Shown in pieces: positions 37,170 through 46,004 of a DNA stretch of 64,000 bases (position 1 is its first letter; each line of letters begins with the position of its first letter). This DNA is from an uncultured Eubacteriales bacterium (lineage in GTDB: Bacteria > Bacillota > Clostridia > Monoglobales > Monoglobaceae), in assembly GCA_900545865.1 (NCBI GenBank), contig URAN01000007.1:11353-75352 (forward strand), in the 5' to 3' direction. The notes below the pieces were generated by a model. It was not told where the DNA came from, searched no databases, and worked only from the letters and a program-made list of their open reading frames with translations. The position numbers and the translations under genes are program-made.

Positions 37170-38281
37170 TATTCAACGATTTCCTCCGCGGATTCATCCT
37201 GAACATCGTTATACTTTTCCAAATCCTCCGGAACGGGCAGGGCCTGCTGTTCCGCTTTAACGCCTGTGGAAATATCAATCTTCCACCCGGTGAGTCTTGC
37301 GGCAAGACGAACGTTCTGTCCCTCTTTGCCTATTGCCAATGACAACTGGTCTTCGGGAACGGTAACGCTGCAAATCTTTTTATCGCTGTCAACATCTATC
37401 GTGAGAACCTCTGCCGGGCTGAGTGCATTCGAAACGTATTCCGCCGGGTTTTCGCTGTACTTTATAATGTCAATCTTTTCGCCTCTGAGTTCATCTATAA
37501 CCGCCTGAACACGCATTCCTTTCGGTCCGATACAGGTTCCTACCGGGTCAACGTTTTCAAGGGTTGAGTGTACCGCGATTTTACTGCGCGAGCCTGCCTC
37601 ACGCGAGAGGGCTTTTACCTCTATGATTCCCTGAGCAATCTCAGGAACTTCAAGTTCAAACAGCCTGCGCACCAACCCGGGATGCGAACGCGACACAACG
37701 AGATGTACGCCGCGCACAGAGTTTGCAACCTCTATTACAAAAACCTTATAGCGTTCACCGACCTTATATCTGTCGGCGCGAACCTGTTCGTTCGGCATAA
37801 GAACCGACTCTGTACCGTCGATTTCAAGCATTACGTTGCGGCGTTCGATTCTTCTTACAACCGCTGTTGCTATATCGTTTTCGCGATCCGAATATTCGCT
37901 TACCATCTTTTCACGTTCAGCCTCATGAATACGCTGAAGGACAACCTGGCGCGCAGTCTGTGCCGCGATTCTTCCGAACGAAGCCGGGGTTACCTCAATT
38001 TCGACCGTATCGCCAATGTCATACTTACCCGATACCTTTCTCGCATCCTCCAAAGAAATCTCGGTTTCTCTGTCCAGCACTTCTTCAACTACCTTTTTGT
38101 GTGCGATAGTTCTGATTGCGCCCGATTCTTCATCAAACACAACGCTTATGTCATGCACCGCACCAAAGTGCTTTTTGTACGCCGATATTAACGCACTCTC
38201 CAGCGCATCGAGTACAACGTCGCGGCTTATGCCTTTTTCCGCCTCTATCATTTCAAGTGAATCAAAAAATTCCGAACTCAT
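37169..38281 (-). CDS. nusA: Transcription termination/antitermination factor NusA
   Basis: About 370 residues. The N-terminal RNA-polymerase-binding domain begins MSSEFFDSLEMIEAEKGISRD. An S1 domain spans about residues 135-200 (DIATAVVRRIERRNVMLEIDG). Two KH domains follow (GTCIGPKGMRVQAVIDEL and LSLAIGKEGQNVRLAARLTGWKIDI). There are no C-terminal acidic repeats, as is usual in Bacillota. The ATG at 38281 fits both the ribosome site AAAGGA and the family N terminus. It may control its own operon through the leader terminator at 38935-38954. Confidence 0.96.
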   Translation of the reverse strand: MSSEFFDSLEMIEAEKGISRDVVLDALESALISAYKKHFGAVHDISVVFDEESGAIRTIAHKKVVEEVLDRETEISLEDARKVSGKYDIGDTVEIEVTPASFGRIAAQTARQVVLQRIHEAEREKMVSEYSDRENDIATAVVRRIERRNVMLEIDGTESVLMPNEQVRADRYKVGERYKVFVIEVANSVRGVHLVVSRSHPGLVRRLFELEVPEIAQGIIEVKALSREAGSRSKIAVHSTLENVDPVGTCIGPKGMRVQAVIDELRGEKIDIIKYSENPAEYVSNALSPAEVLTIDVDSDKKICSVTVPEDQLSLAIGKEGQNVRLAARLTGWKIDISTGVKAEQQALPVPEDLEKYNDVQDESAEEIVE

Positions 38282-38403
38282 TTTTTCTATCTGTCCTTTC
38301 ATTAATATATGCATTGCGCGTCTTAATTACTTAAATTCATTAAAACTTTTGCACAAAACAATGTATTTATATATAAATTATTGTTTTTAAATATTTTTCT
38401 CGG

Positions 38404-38865
38404 TTAAAAGTCAAAGTGCAGTCTAACCTGTGTTGTCTGTTTTTGAGGAACCACAAGCTCCTCTCCGTTTGCCGAAACAATTATATTTTCGCCGTCATAT
38501 CCGTTCAGTACCGCACATAGAGATTTGCTGCCGTTTATTGCCTTATACAGACCTATATCGATTTTTTCACCGATATAACGGTTAAAATGCTCCGCCGTTT
38601 TGAGCTTGCGCTCAACCCCGGGCGATGATACCTCAAGATAATAATTTTGCGAAATAGGATTTTCCTCATCCAGTTTTTCACTTACGGCTCGGCTTATAAC
38701 CTCGCAAGCATCAAGATCAATGCCGCCGTCTCGGTCGGCATATATCCTGAGAAAGTAAAGACCTCCTTCTTTGACAAACTCAACATCATAGATAAAGCAT
38801 CCGTTTTCTTTCGCAATCGGTTCAGCAATATCATATGCAATTTTTTCGGTTTTAGAAAAAGCCAT
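38404..38865 (-). CDS. rimP: Ribosome maturation factor RimP
   Basis: 153 residues. Typical motifs are FVKEGGLYFLRIYADRDGGIDLDACEVISRAVSEKLDE and YYLEVSSPGVERKLKTAEHF, followed by the C-terminal SH3-like domain. It assists 30S assembly. GGAGGAAAATAT precedes the ATG. It is the first gene of the rimP-nusA-infB operon. Confidence 0.95.
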   Translation of the reverse strand: MAFSKTEKIAYDIAEPIAKENGCFIYDVEFVKEGGLYFLRIYADRDGGIDLDACEVISRAVSEKLDEENPISQNYYLEVSSPGVERKLKTAEHFNRYIGEKIDIGLYKAINGSKSLCAVLNGYDGENIIVSANGEELVVPQKQTTQVRLHFDF

Positions 38866-38882
38866 ATATTTTCCTCCGTTCC

Positions 38883-38916
38883 GATTTATGCGGAATCAAA
38901 TATATTCGCATAAATC
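38883..38916 (-). promoter_or_regulatory. Second leader hairpin just upstream of the rimP ribosome site
   Basis: GATTTATGCG (38883-38892) and CGCATAAATC (38907-38916) form a perfect 10-bp stem, ending a few bases before the rimP Shine-Dalgarno sequence. It may affect translation start or be an alternative to the upstream terminator fold. Confidence 0.5.
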
Positions 38917-38934
38917 CCGTACACAAAATCAAAA

Positions 38935-38954
38935 GAGTGAGGTTTTCCTCACTC
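38935..38954 (-). terminator. Intrinsic terminator inside the rimP-nusA leader (candidate attenuator)
   Basis: On the minus strand GAGTGAGG pairs with CCTCACTC around AAAA and is followed by TTTTGATTTT. It lies only 25-45 bases after the predicted transcription start and about 70 bases before rimP, so it would stop transcripts before the operon. Confidence 0.7.
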
Positions 38955-38984
38955 TCGGCCGATATTCTTTTATGTTACATACAC

Positions 38985-39013
38985 ATTATAACACTTAAAC
39001 ATTAATATGTCAA
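38985..39013 (-). promoter_or_regulatory. Predicted sigma-A promoter of the rimP-nusA-infB operon
   Basis: Minus-strand TTGACA (39008-39013), 17-base spacer, TATAAT (38985-38990). The start falls near 38978. It lies in the 433-base divergent gap between rimP and galT, whose remaining middle part shows nothing else recognisable. Confidence 0.8.
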
Positions 39014-39175
39014 GGGTTTTTCCGCAATATTCCGAAAAATATCGCAATTGGGTATATTTTTTCAATATCCGCAAGTCCGTTTGCATTTTTAATTAAAATC
39101 CGCATTCCAAAACCGCCCAACCCGACAATTCTTAAAAAGGTTATAATATTACAACGCAAAATCAATAATTTCATA

Positions 39176-39203
39176 TTGACGAATCGAAGGAATGTGGTAA
39201 ACT
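39176..39203 (+). promoter_or_regulatory. Predicted promoter of galT-galK
   Basis: TTGACG (39176-39181), 16-base spacer with a TG just before the -10, and TAAACT (39198-39203). A TATAAT at 39211-39216 lacks a partner. The hairpin at 39227-39263 lies in the predicted leader. Confidence 0.5.
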
Positions 39204-39226
39204 TAAAGTATATAATAAAATATGAG

Positions 39227-39263
39227 CGGTATGCGCTTTTGCCCGGACAAAAGAGTCATACCG
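39227..39263 (+). promoter_or_regulatory. Two-part hairpin in the galT leader
   Basis: CGGTATG (39227-39233) pairs with CATACCG (39257-39263), and inside it CTTTTG pairs with CAAAAG around CCCGGA. There is no T run, so it is not a terminator. It could be an operator for a galactose regulator or a stabilising leader structure. Confidence 0.5.
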
Positions 39264-39298
39264 ATTAACACAGAGTTTAAGAAAGGTATTGATTTTAA

Positions 39299-40282
39299 AT
39301 GGCTGAATTACGTTTTAACCCTCTGACCCAAGATTGGGTTATGATAGCATCACACAGACAGAACAGACCGCAGATGCCGAAAGGCTGGTGCCCGTTCTGT
39401 CCCGGTTCGGGTAAAGTTCCCGACCATTTTAGCGTCTATAAGTATGACAACGACTTCCCGGCACTTTCACAGAATCCGCCGATGCCCGATGACGTTGCAA
39501 CAAATCTTTTTAAAACGCGCGAGTCTTACGGAAAATGCGAAGTCATTCTTTATTCGCCCGAGCACACTGTGACCCTGCCGGAGCTTCCCGTTCCGCACAT
39601 CCGCGAATTGGTTGATTTATGGACAGAGCGTTATGCCGAGCTTTCAAAAGATGAAAAAATAAAATACATATTTATATTCGAAAACCGCGGTGATGTTGTC
39701 GGCGTAACAATGCCGCATCCGCACGGACAGATTTACGGATACAGCTATGTTCCCAAAAAACCCGAGGTTGAGCTTGCGTCATCAAAACAGCATTTTCACG
39801 ATACGGGCAGCTGTCTTTACTGTGATATTATTAAGGAAGAAAGGAATTTTGAACAGCGCGTTATTTTTGAAAACGAAGATTTCGTTACCATATTGCCGTT
39901 TTTTACCGACTATCCTTACGGCGTGTATATTTACGCAAAAGAACATATCGGCAACTTAACGCAATTCAACGAAAGACAAAAAGACAATCTCGCAAAGATT
40001 CTCAAAGAAACTGCCGGAATGCTCGATTGCCTGTTTGACTATCCATTCCCGTATATGATGTGTATGCATCAAGACCCGGTCAACGGCGAAGATTGCAGCG
40101 ATTATTCGCATTTTCATATTGAATTCTTCCCGCCGATGCGTGCGGCAGACAAACAAAAATTCAATGCATCGAGCGAAACGGGCGCATGGGCGGCGTGCAA
40201 CCCAACCGCACCCGAGGAAAAAGCCGAGGAATTAAGAGCGGCGCACAAGAAATTTCTTGAAAAAATGAACGAGAACAAATAA
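39299..40282 (+). CDS. galT: Galactose-1-phosphate uridylyltransferase
   Basis: Leloir enzyme exchanging UMP between UDP-glucose and galactose-1-phosphate. 327 residues. The zinc-type CPFC lies near residue 31, and the active-site HPHGQ near residues 140-144 carries the uridylylated histidine. A second zinc/active-site region contains CLYCDII. The family is the short, GalT type 1. AAGAAAGG precedes the ATG at a slightly long distance. galK follows by 31 bases; galE is not in the window. Confidence 0.95.
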   Translation: MAELRFNPLTQDWVMIASHRQNRPQMPKGWCPFCPGSGKVPDHFSVYKYDNDFPALSQNPPMPDDVATNLFKTRESYGKCEVILYSPEHTVTLPELPVPHIRELVDLWTERYAELSKDEKIKYIFIFENRGDVVGVTMPHPHGQIYGYSYVPKKPEVELASSKQHFHDTGSCLYCDIIKEERNFEQRVIFENEDFVTILPFFTDYPYGVYIYAKEHIGNLTQFNERQKDNLAKILKETAGMLDCLFDYPFPYMMCMHQDPVNGEDCSDYSHFHIEFFPPMRAADKQKFNASSETGAWAACNPTAPEEKAEELRAAHKKFLEKMNENK

Positions 40283-40313
40283 AATTTTACAAGATTTAAA
40301 AGGAGGCAAACAA

Positions 40314-41489
40314 ATGCTAAACGAACTTAAAAAACAATTTTTAGAGGTTTTCGGCGGCAGTGATGAGGGAATCCGTGTATTTTCATCACCCGGCAGAGTA
40401 AACCTCATCGGTGAACACACCGACTATAACGGCGGATATGTTTTTCCTGCCGCACTCACTATGGCAACAACAATAATTGCGCGCCCAAGAACCGACAGCA
40501 TCGTACGTATGAAGGCAACCGACCTTGACGGAGTCGTTGAGGGTGACCTCAACACGATTGACAAATACAAGGACTTAAAATGGGGAAATTATCAGTTCGG
40601 TATCTTTGATGAGCTGCGCAAGGCAGGATATAACATCTGCGGCGCGGATATGCTCTTTCACGATACAACACCTCACGGCGGCGGTCTTTCGTCATCGGCA
40701 GCGATAGAGGTATCGGCGGCAATCGCAATGGCATCGCTCGGCGGTGCGGAAAACATCGACAATATCGAAATGGCAAAGATAAGCCAGACCGCAGAGCATA
40801 ATTACATCGGCGTGAATTGCGGCATAATGGATCAGTTCGCATCGGCAATGGGCAAAGCGAACCATGTAATTTTCTTAAATTGCAAAAACCTTGAATACAG
40901 CCTTGTACCGATGAAGCTCGACGGATATAAGCTTGTTATTTCGAACACAAATAAAAAGCGTTCTCTTGCCGACAGCAAGTATAACGAAAGACGTTCGGAA
41001 TGCGAAGCGGGTCTTGAAATATTAAAGACGGCGATGCCCGACAAGACGTGTCTCGGTGACATTTCAATCGAAGAATATGAGGCAAACAAACATCTTATCA
41101 AAGATGAAATCATAAACAACAGAGTTTGCCACGTTATCTCGGAGGATGACAGAGTGTTAAAATCCGTTGACGTTTTGGAAAAAGGCGATTTGAAAGCTTT
41201 CGGAAAGCTGATGATTGCATCACACGAATCTTTACGTGACTTATACGAAGTATCTTGTGACGAACTTGACACTTTGGTTGACAGCGCGTTAAAACTCGAT
41301 TGCGTATTGGGTTCGAGAATGACAGGCGCAGGATTCGGCGGCTGTACGGTAAGTCTTGTTAAAGAGGACGGCGTTGACGAATTTATAGAAAAAGTCGGCG
41401 CGGAATATCTCGAAAAGGTAGGATATGCCGCATCGTTCTATATCACCGAAATCGGTGACGGCGGCAGAGAAATTAAAAATCCGTTTTAA
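40314..41489 (+). CDS. galK: Galactokinase
   Basis: GHMP kinase that phosphorylates galactose at C1. 391 residues. The galactose signature PGRVNLIGEHTDYNGG is at residues 24-39, the ATP loop PHGGGLSSSAA near residue 120, and the C-terminal motif GSRMTGAGFGGCTVSLV near residue 335. AAGGAGG precedes the ATG. It ends before a terminator at 41512-41533. Confidence 0.96.
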   Translation: MLNELKKQFLEVFGGSDEGIRVFSSPGRVNLIGEHTDYNGGYVFPAALTMATTIIARPRTDSIVRMKATDLDGVVEGDLNTIDKYKDLKWGNYQFGIFDELRKAGYNICGADMLFHDTTPHGGGLSSSAAIEVSAAIAMASLGGAENIDNIEMAKISQTAEHNYIGVNCGIMDQFASAMGKANHVIFLNCKNLEYSLVPMKLDGYKLVISNTNKKRSLADSKYNERRSECEAGLEILKTAMPDKTCLGDISIEEYEANKHLIKDEIINNRVCHVISEDDRVLKSVDVLEKGDLKAFGKLMIASHESLRDLYEVSCDELDTLVDSALKLDCVLGSRMTGAGFGGCTVSLVKEDGVDEFIEKVGAEYLEKVGYAASFYITEIGDGGREIKNPF

Positions 41490-41511
41490 GTTTAAAAAAT
41501 ATTTATCAAAG

Positions 41512-41537
41512 GGGTATGCTATGCGGCATACCCTTTT
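41512..41537 (+). terminator. Terminator of galT-galK
   Basis: GGGTATGC (41512-41519) pairs with GCATACCC (41526-41533) and is followed by TTTT. Confidence 0.8.
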
Positions 41538-41571
41538 ATTCGTCACGTTCGGTAAATCGACTATATTATGC

Positions 41572-41610
41572 AAAACCCCTTCCGGCGTTTTATCCGCCGA
41601 AAGGGGTTTT
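41572..41610. terminator. Terminator of the SLH-M15 peptidase gene
   Basis: The arms 41572-41587 and 41595-41610 form a 16-bp stem with one mismatch (AAAACCCCTT and CGGCG blocks). T runs lie on both strands. It sits 24 bases past the stop of the minus-strand gene and may also back up galK termination. Confidence 0.85.
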
Positions 41611-41634
41611 TGTTATTATTGGCTTGGATGTACT

Positions 41635-43020
41635 TTACTTTCCGAGATAGGTAAAGTGCATATAATCAACCGTACCGTTTATCCATGCGTTTGCGCCCCA
41701 AAGCCAACCGTATTTGGCAAAGGTTTGTACCACTGTTCCGTCAGACGGGAACGAATAAACCGATGTGTTCGGGTCATAGAACGTTCCGATTGTTGTTCCG
41801 TTTGCGTATACGGTATAATTTTCGTTATAGTTAAGGTCGATAACCGTACCATAGTTATGGTCGGAATAAAGTCCGCTCGCCATTGAATTACGCCATGCAT
41901 ACGCGGTTGCGTCCTTTATGGGCGGCTTATCATCCGAATTGAATATTTCATCAAAGATTGCCACAACGTCATCTTTTAATACCGAATTGATTCTGAATGT
42001 CAATGTTGCCGCATACTTTTCGTTCGCTTCGTTAAGCTTCCATACATTTACCGTAACCTCTGACATATGTGCATCTGCCTCTTCTTTGGATGTATACTTC
42101 GCACCGTCGGGGAAGATACGCGCCTCTTTTTCCGCAGCTTCGCCCGAGGCGAGGGTTTCGGTATATGTTTTAAGCTTATAATGTCCGCTGCTGTCCGGAA
42201 TCTGTAACGGTGTTCCGCTCGGTGCGGTTACCGTGCTGCCTACCCACGGAGTATCATCGGTTGCCGCATCGGGATTTGACGCATAGCGCAATGCCACCGT
42301 TGCTCCGTTCGGCAAAACAATTGTTTTTATAAGTGTTTGAATCTGTTTTCCGTTTGCATCGCTTGTGCTGCGCAATGTAGTCTTGATTTGGCCCTCATAA
42401 TTCTTTCCGTATAATATATAGCAGCGATATGCGATAATCGCCGCCTCTTCACGGGTTACGGGGTCTTTGGGTCTGAACATACCCGTATCGCCATCGCCTG
42501 CCATAAGATGATTGTCAAGCATAAACGCAACGTGATTCTTTGCCCAATAGTCAATATCGTCCGCATCCTTTACATCCGTGAACACATTCTCCGACGGAAA
42601 ATACGGGCTGAGTACCCCTGCCGAATCCAACAGACTTGTCATTATCTTACACATTTCCTGACGCGTCAAAGTTCCCTGCGGAAAGAAATGACCCTCTCCG
42701 TCACCGCTTACCAAGCCTGTATAATACGCCATATTCGCGAAAGCATTATCCGTATCGTTAAACGGATTTTTTGAATTTGTCGAAACGTTTTCCGCCGTCA
42801 ATGTCGCATACAAATTTATTGCCACATTTACAAAGTCAGACCGCGAAATGGGCAGGCTGAATGATTTTGTCGAATATTCTTCCGATATGATACTGAGATT
42901 GGTTGCGCTCCGTACCGCGTCCGCCGCCCACGAATTCGGTTCGAAAGCAAAAACGCCGCTCTGCGAAAGCAAAGCCGATACCGCCGCAAGGCTTACAAGC
43001 CGTTTTGCAAATTTTCTCAT
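41635..43020 (-). CDS. SLH-anchored M15-type D,D-carboxypeptidase/endopeptidase
   Basis: Secreted protein of 461 residues. A signal peptide spans about residues 1-25. SLH modules follow up to about residue 205 (SWAADAVRSATNLSII, ANMAYYTGLVSGDGEGHFFPQ, YWAKNHVAFMLDNHLMAGDGD). The C-terminal 100 residues resemble the VanY/M15 zinc peptidases: SDHNYGTVIDLN would give two zinc ligands, and the YGWLWGANAW...DYMHF end gives the third His. The expected substrate is the peptidoglycan stem peptide. The catalytic assignment rests on motif reading only. GAGGTG precedes the ATG. Confidence 0.78.
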   Translation of the reverse strand: MRKFAKRLVSLAAVSALLSQSGVFAFEPNSWAADAVRSATNLSIISEEYSTKSFSLPISRSDFVNVAINLYATLTAENVSTNSKNPFNDTDNAFANMAYYTGLVSGDGEGHFFPQGTLTRQEMCKIMTSLLDSAGVLSPYFPSENVFTDVKDADDIDYWAKNHVAFMLDNHLMAGDGDTGMFRPKDPVTREEAAIIAYRCYILYGKNYEGQIKTTLRSTSDANGKQIQTLIKTIVLPNGATVALRYASNPDAATDDTPWVGSTVTAPSGTPLQIPDSSGHYKLKTYTETLASGEAAEKEARIFPDGAKYTSKEEADAHMSEVTVNVWKLNEANEKYAATLTFRINSVLKDDVVAIFDEIFNSDDKPPIKDATAYAWRNSMASGLYSDHNYGTVIDLNYNENYTVYANGTTIGTFYDPNTSVYSFPSDGTVVQTFAKYGWLWGANAWINGTVDYMHFTYLGK

Positions 43021-43101
43021 TTTGATTTCACCTCATATTTTTGTTTTAAAATTGTATTTGCTCCGCTCGAAAATATGTCGGAATTTTGCAAATACATAAT
43101 T

Positions 43102-43130
43102 ATTATATCACAAATTCAATGAAATTTCAA
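43102..43130 (-). promoter_or_regulatory. Predicted promoter of the SLH-M15 peptidase gene
   Basis: Minus-strand TTGAAA (43125-43130), 17-base spacer, TATAAT (43102-43107). It lies in the 374-base divergent gap 43021-43394; between this site and 43306 I see nothing else. Confidence 0.6.
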
Positions 43131-43306
43131 CTAATTTTTCTTCACAGGAATATTACAGACCGATTTTCCCGTAATATTTTCATTAAAATATGCGATTATC
43201 CGTATAAATTTATAACATTTGTTCTCATTCACGAACGCCCCTGCGGTTTTAACGGAATTCACAAATTCTTAACTCGTTCAAAACCCTGAAAATCCGCGCA
43301 AACTGT

Positions 43307-43334
43307 TGACTTAATGCAAAAAAAGTGCTATAAT
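43307..43334 (+). promoter_or_regulatory. Predicted promoter of the HD-hydE-tcdA operon
   Basis: TTGACT (43307-43312), a spacer of about 16-17 bases, TATAAT (43329-43334), then a leader of about 55 bases with GGGAGG before the ATG. Confidence 0.75.
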
Positions 43335-43394
43335 ACAGATTAAACCGATAGGTCTTGTAAATCGGTTTAGTCCAAATATGGGAGGTACGGTCTT

Positions 43395-43967
43395 ATGCCG
43401 CATCAATTAACACGCGATGAAGCTTGGAAGCTTTTGAATGAATACAATACAGAAAAATTTCATATCAGACACGCCGTAACCGTTGAGGGTGTAATGAAAT
43501 GGTTCGCAAACGAACTCGGTTATGGCGACGAATCCGATTTTTGGGGAATCGTTGGTCTTTTGCATGACCTCGATTTCGAAAAATATCCGGACGAACACTG
43601 TATAAAAGAACAGGAAATCCTAAAGGATAATGATGCAGACGAACGCCTTATTCACGCCGTGGCAAGCCACGGATACAAACTCACCGTTGATATTGAACCG
43701 AAACACGAAATGGAAAAAGTTTTATACGCGGTCGATGAACTCACCGGGCTTATCGGCGCGGTTGCGCTTATGCGTCCGTCAAAAAGTGTATCGGACTTAG
43801 AGCTTAAATCCGTAAAAAAGAAATACAAAAACGCCAAATTCGCGGCCGGATGTTCCAGAGAAGTAATAGAACGCGGCACAGAAATGCTCGGTTGGGAACT
43901 TGACCGCTTAATCGAACAGACAATTCTTGCGATGAGAAGCTGTGAGGAAGAATATGAGAAATTCTGA
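43395..43967 (+). CDS. HD domain hydrolase
   Basis: 190 residues forming one HD domain. Metal ligands are visible in FHIRHAVTVEGVMKWF, LLHDLDFEKYPDEH and HAVASHGYK. The fold is that of small predicted phosphohydrolases widespread in Clostridia; the substrate is unknown. GGGAGG precedes the ATG. It overlaps hydE by 14 bases, so the two are translated together, though no functional link is established. Confidence 0.85.
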   Translation: MPHQLTRDEAWKLLNEYNTEKFHIRHAVTVEGVMKWFANELGYGDESDFWGIVGLLHDLDFEKYPDEHCIKEQEILKDNDADERLIHAVASHGYKLTVDIEPKHEMEKVLYAVDELTGLIGAVALMRPSKSVSDLELKSVKKKYKNAKFAAGCSREVIERGTEMLGWELDRLIEQTILAMRSCEEEYEKF

Positions 43968-45063
43968 TAAGCCTTTATTAAATTCAATAACGGAAACCAA
44001 CGTCAGCGAACCGCCACCGAAAAAAAACGATGCTTTTATCAAAAAATTTGAGCCGTCGGATACAGAATTAAAAGATATTCTCGAAAGTTCCGAATCGGAC
44101 ACGGAATTAAAGGCAAAAGCCGATGCCGTGCGCCGCAGGATTTTCGGCGACAAAGTATATATTCGCGGACTTATTGAGTTCACAAACTATTGTAAAAACG
44201 ATTGTTTTTATTGCGGAATACGTCACGGAAACAACAAATCACACAGGTATCGTCTCAGCAAAGAACAGATTCTCGATTGCTGTAGCGATGGATACGGTCT
44301 CGGATTCAGAACATTTGTTTTACAGGGCGGCGAGGACGAATACTATAACGATGAAATTATGTGCGACATAATTTCATCGATTCGCTCGGAATACCCCGAT
44401 TGTGCGATAACATTATCAATAGGCGAAAAAAGCCGCGAGACATATAAGGCCTTTTTTGATGCCGGTGCAAACAGGTATTTGCTGAGGCATGAAACCGCCG
44501 ACTATGACCATTATTCAAAGCTGCATCCGCGCAATATGAGTCTTGAAAACCGCAAGCGCTGTCTTTTTGATATAAAAGAAATTGGTTATCAGGTTGGTTC
44601 GGGATTTATGGTCGGAAGCCCTTTCCAAACAACAGAATGTCTTATTGAGGATTTAAGATTTCTGCAGCAGCTCGACCCCGATATGATTGGAATAGGGCCT
44701 TATCTTACGCATCGTGATACTCCGTTCAAAAATCAGAAGAACGGTTCTCTCGACCTGACGTTAAAACTTGTGGCACTGTTGAGACTGATGTTTCCTTATG
44801 CGCTCATTCCGTCCACAACCGCGCTCGGCACCATTGCTCCGAACGGAAGGGAACTCGGGCTAAAAGCCGGCGCAAACGTTGTTATGCCGAACCTGTCTCC
44901 GACAGATGTGCGCAAGGATTATGAGCTTTATGAAAACAAAATTTGTACCGGTGAAGAAGCGGCACAATGCCGCGGCTGTCTCGAACAGCGTGTAAAATCC
45001 GCAGGGTACAGGATTGTAACGGACATCGGCGACAGTCCGAATTTCAAAAACCGCCGAATTTGA
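43954..45063 (+). CDS. hydE: [FeFe] hydrogenase H-cluster radical SAM maturase HydE
   Basis: About 369 residues. The radical SAM cluster motif CKNDCFYC gives Cys80, Cys84 and Cys87. The family segments LIEFTNYCKNDC, VLQGGEDEYY, RHETADYDHYSKLHP, GSGFMVGSPFQTTE and GPYLTHRDTPF match HydE, which supplies an iron-cysteine synthon to the H-cluster. HydF, HydG and the hydrogenase are not in the window. The ATG at 43954 follows GAGGAAG; the earlier in-frame GTG overlaps that site. A PylB-like relative is a less likely alternative. Confidence 0.9.
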   Translation: MRNSDKPLLNSITETNVSEPPPKKNDAFIKKFEPSDTELKDILESSESDTELKAKADAVRRRIFGDKVYIRGLIEFTNYCKNDCFYCGIRHGNNKSHRYRLSKEQILDCCSDGYGLGFRTFVLQGGEDEYYNDEIMCDIISSIRSEYPDCAITLSIGEKSRETYKAFFDAGANRYLLRHETADYDHYSKLHPRNMSLENRKRCLFDIKEIGYQVGSGFMVGSPFQTTECLIEDLRFLQQLDPDMIGIGPYLTHRDTPFKNQKNGSLDLTLKLVALLRLMFPYALIPSTTALGTIAPNGRELGLKAGANVVMPNLSPTDVRKDYELYENKICTGEEAAQCRGCLEQRVKSAGYRIVTDIGDSPNFKNRRI

Positions 45064-45083
45064 TTTATAGGAGAGCTTAAACC

Positions 45084-45842
45084 ATGCTTAATCAATTTTC
45101 ACGAACAGAGTTGCTTTTGGGGCACAACGCCATGGAACGCCTTTCAAAGTGTCGCGTTGCGGTTTTCGGAATCGGCGGCGTCGGCGGATACACTGTTGAG
45201 GCGTTGGTGCGCAGCGGAATCGGGGCAATCGATTTGATTGACGATGACAAGGTATGTCTTACGAATATAAACCGACAGATTTACGCAACGCGAAAGACGG
45301 TCGGCAAGCACAAGGTCGATGTTGCAAAAGAGCGGATTCTCGATATAAATCCAGATGTAAAGGTGTACACTCACAAGACATTTTATATGCCCGACACCGC
45401 CGCGGAATTTGATTTTTCTCAATATGACTATGTGGTTGACGCGATTGACACCGTCACGGGCAAGATTGAGCTTGCCGTAAACGCGGACAAAGCCAATGTT
45501 CCAATCATCAGCTCAATGGGTGCCGGTAATAAGCTTGACCCGGCCGCATTTGAGGTCGCGGATATATATAAAACCTCTGTATGCCCTCTGGCAAGGGTAA
45601 TGCGCTATGAGTTAAAACAGCGCGGAATCTCACATTTAAAGGTTGTTTATTCAAAAGAAAAACCCATAACGCCGATTGACAATTCAGCGATAAGCTGTAA
45701 GCAAAACTGTATATGTCCGCCCGGCACGGCTCGAAAATGCACCCAACGCCGACAAGTCCCGGGGAGTGTTGCGTTTGTTCCGTCGGTTGTCGGGCTTATT
45801 ATCGCAGGCGAAATCATTAAAGACTTGACCGATTTGAATTAA
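45084..45842 (+). CDS. tcdA: tRNA threonylcarbamoyladenosine dehydratase
   Basis: ThiF/E1-like enzyme that cyclises t6A to ct6A in ANN-decoding tRNAs. 252 residues. The nucleotide loop GIGGVGG is at residues 29-35, then DDDKVCLTNINRQ, DAIDTVTGKIEL and SSMGAGNKLDP. C-terminal CICPPGTARKC-like cysteines may bind zinc. AGGAGAG precedes the ATG, 20 bases after hydE. It is followed by the tRNA-Ser genes, which have their own promoter. Confidence 0.9.
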   Translation: MLNQFSRTELLLGHNAMERLSKCRVAVFGIGGVGGYTVEALVRSGIGAIDLIDDDKVCLTNINRQIYATRKTVGKHKVDVAKERILDINPDVKVYTHKTFYMPDTAAEFDFSQYDYVVDAIDTVTGKIELAVNADKANVPIISSMGAGNKLDPAAFEVADIYKTSVCPLARVMRYELKQRGISHLKVVYSKEKPITPIDNSAISCKQNCICPPGTARKCTQRRQVPGSVAFVPSVVGLIIAGEIIKDLTDLN

Positions 45843-45936
45843 TAAATTCAAATCGCGGCATTACACGTGATATTTTATATCGGACAGCAAACGTTTTGTA
45901 AATAAATGTAAAATTATAAAAACTTTGAAAAATTGC

Positions 45937-45965
45937 TTGACAAATTTATCAACCTGTGATATACT
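45937..45965 (+). promoter_or_regulatory. Predicted promoter of the tRNA-Ser pair
   Basis: TTGACA (45937-45942), 17-base spacer, TATACT (45960-45965), about 35 bases before the first tRNA. Confidence 0.75.
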
Positions 45966-46004
45966 ATATAGGTCGCATTAAAGCGAGCATTTTAATACAT
46001 AAAC

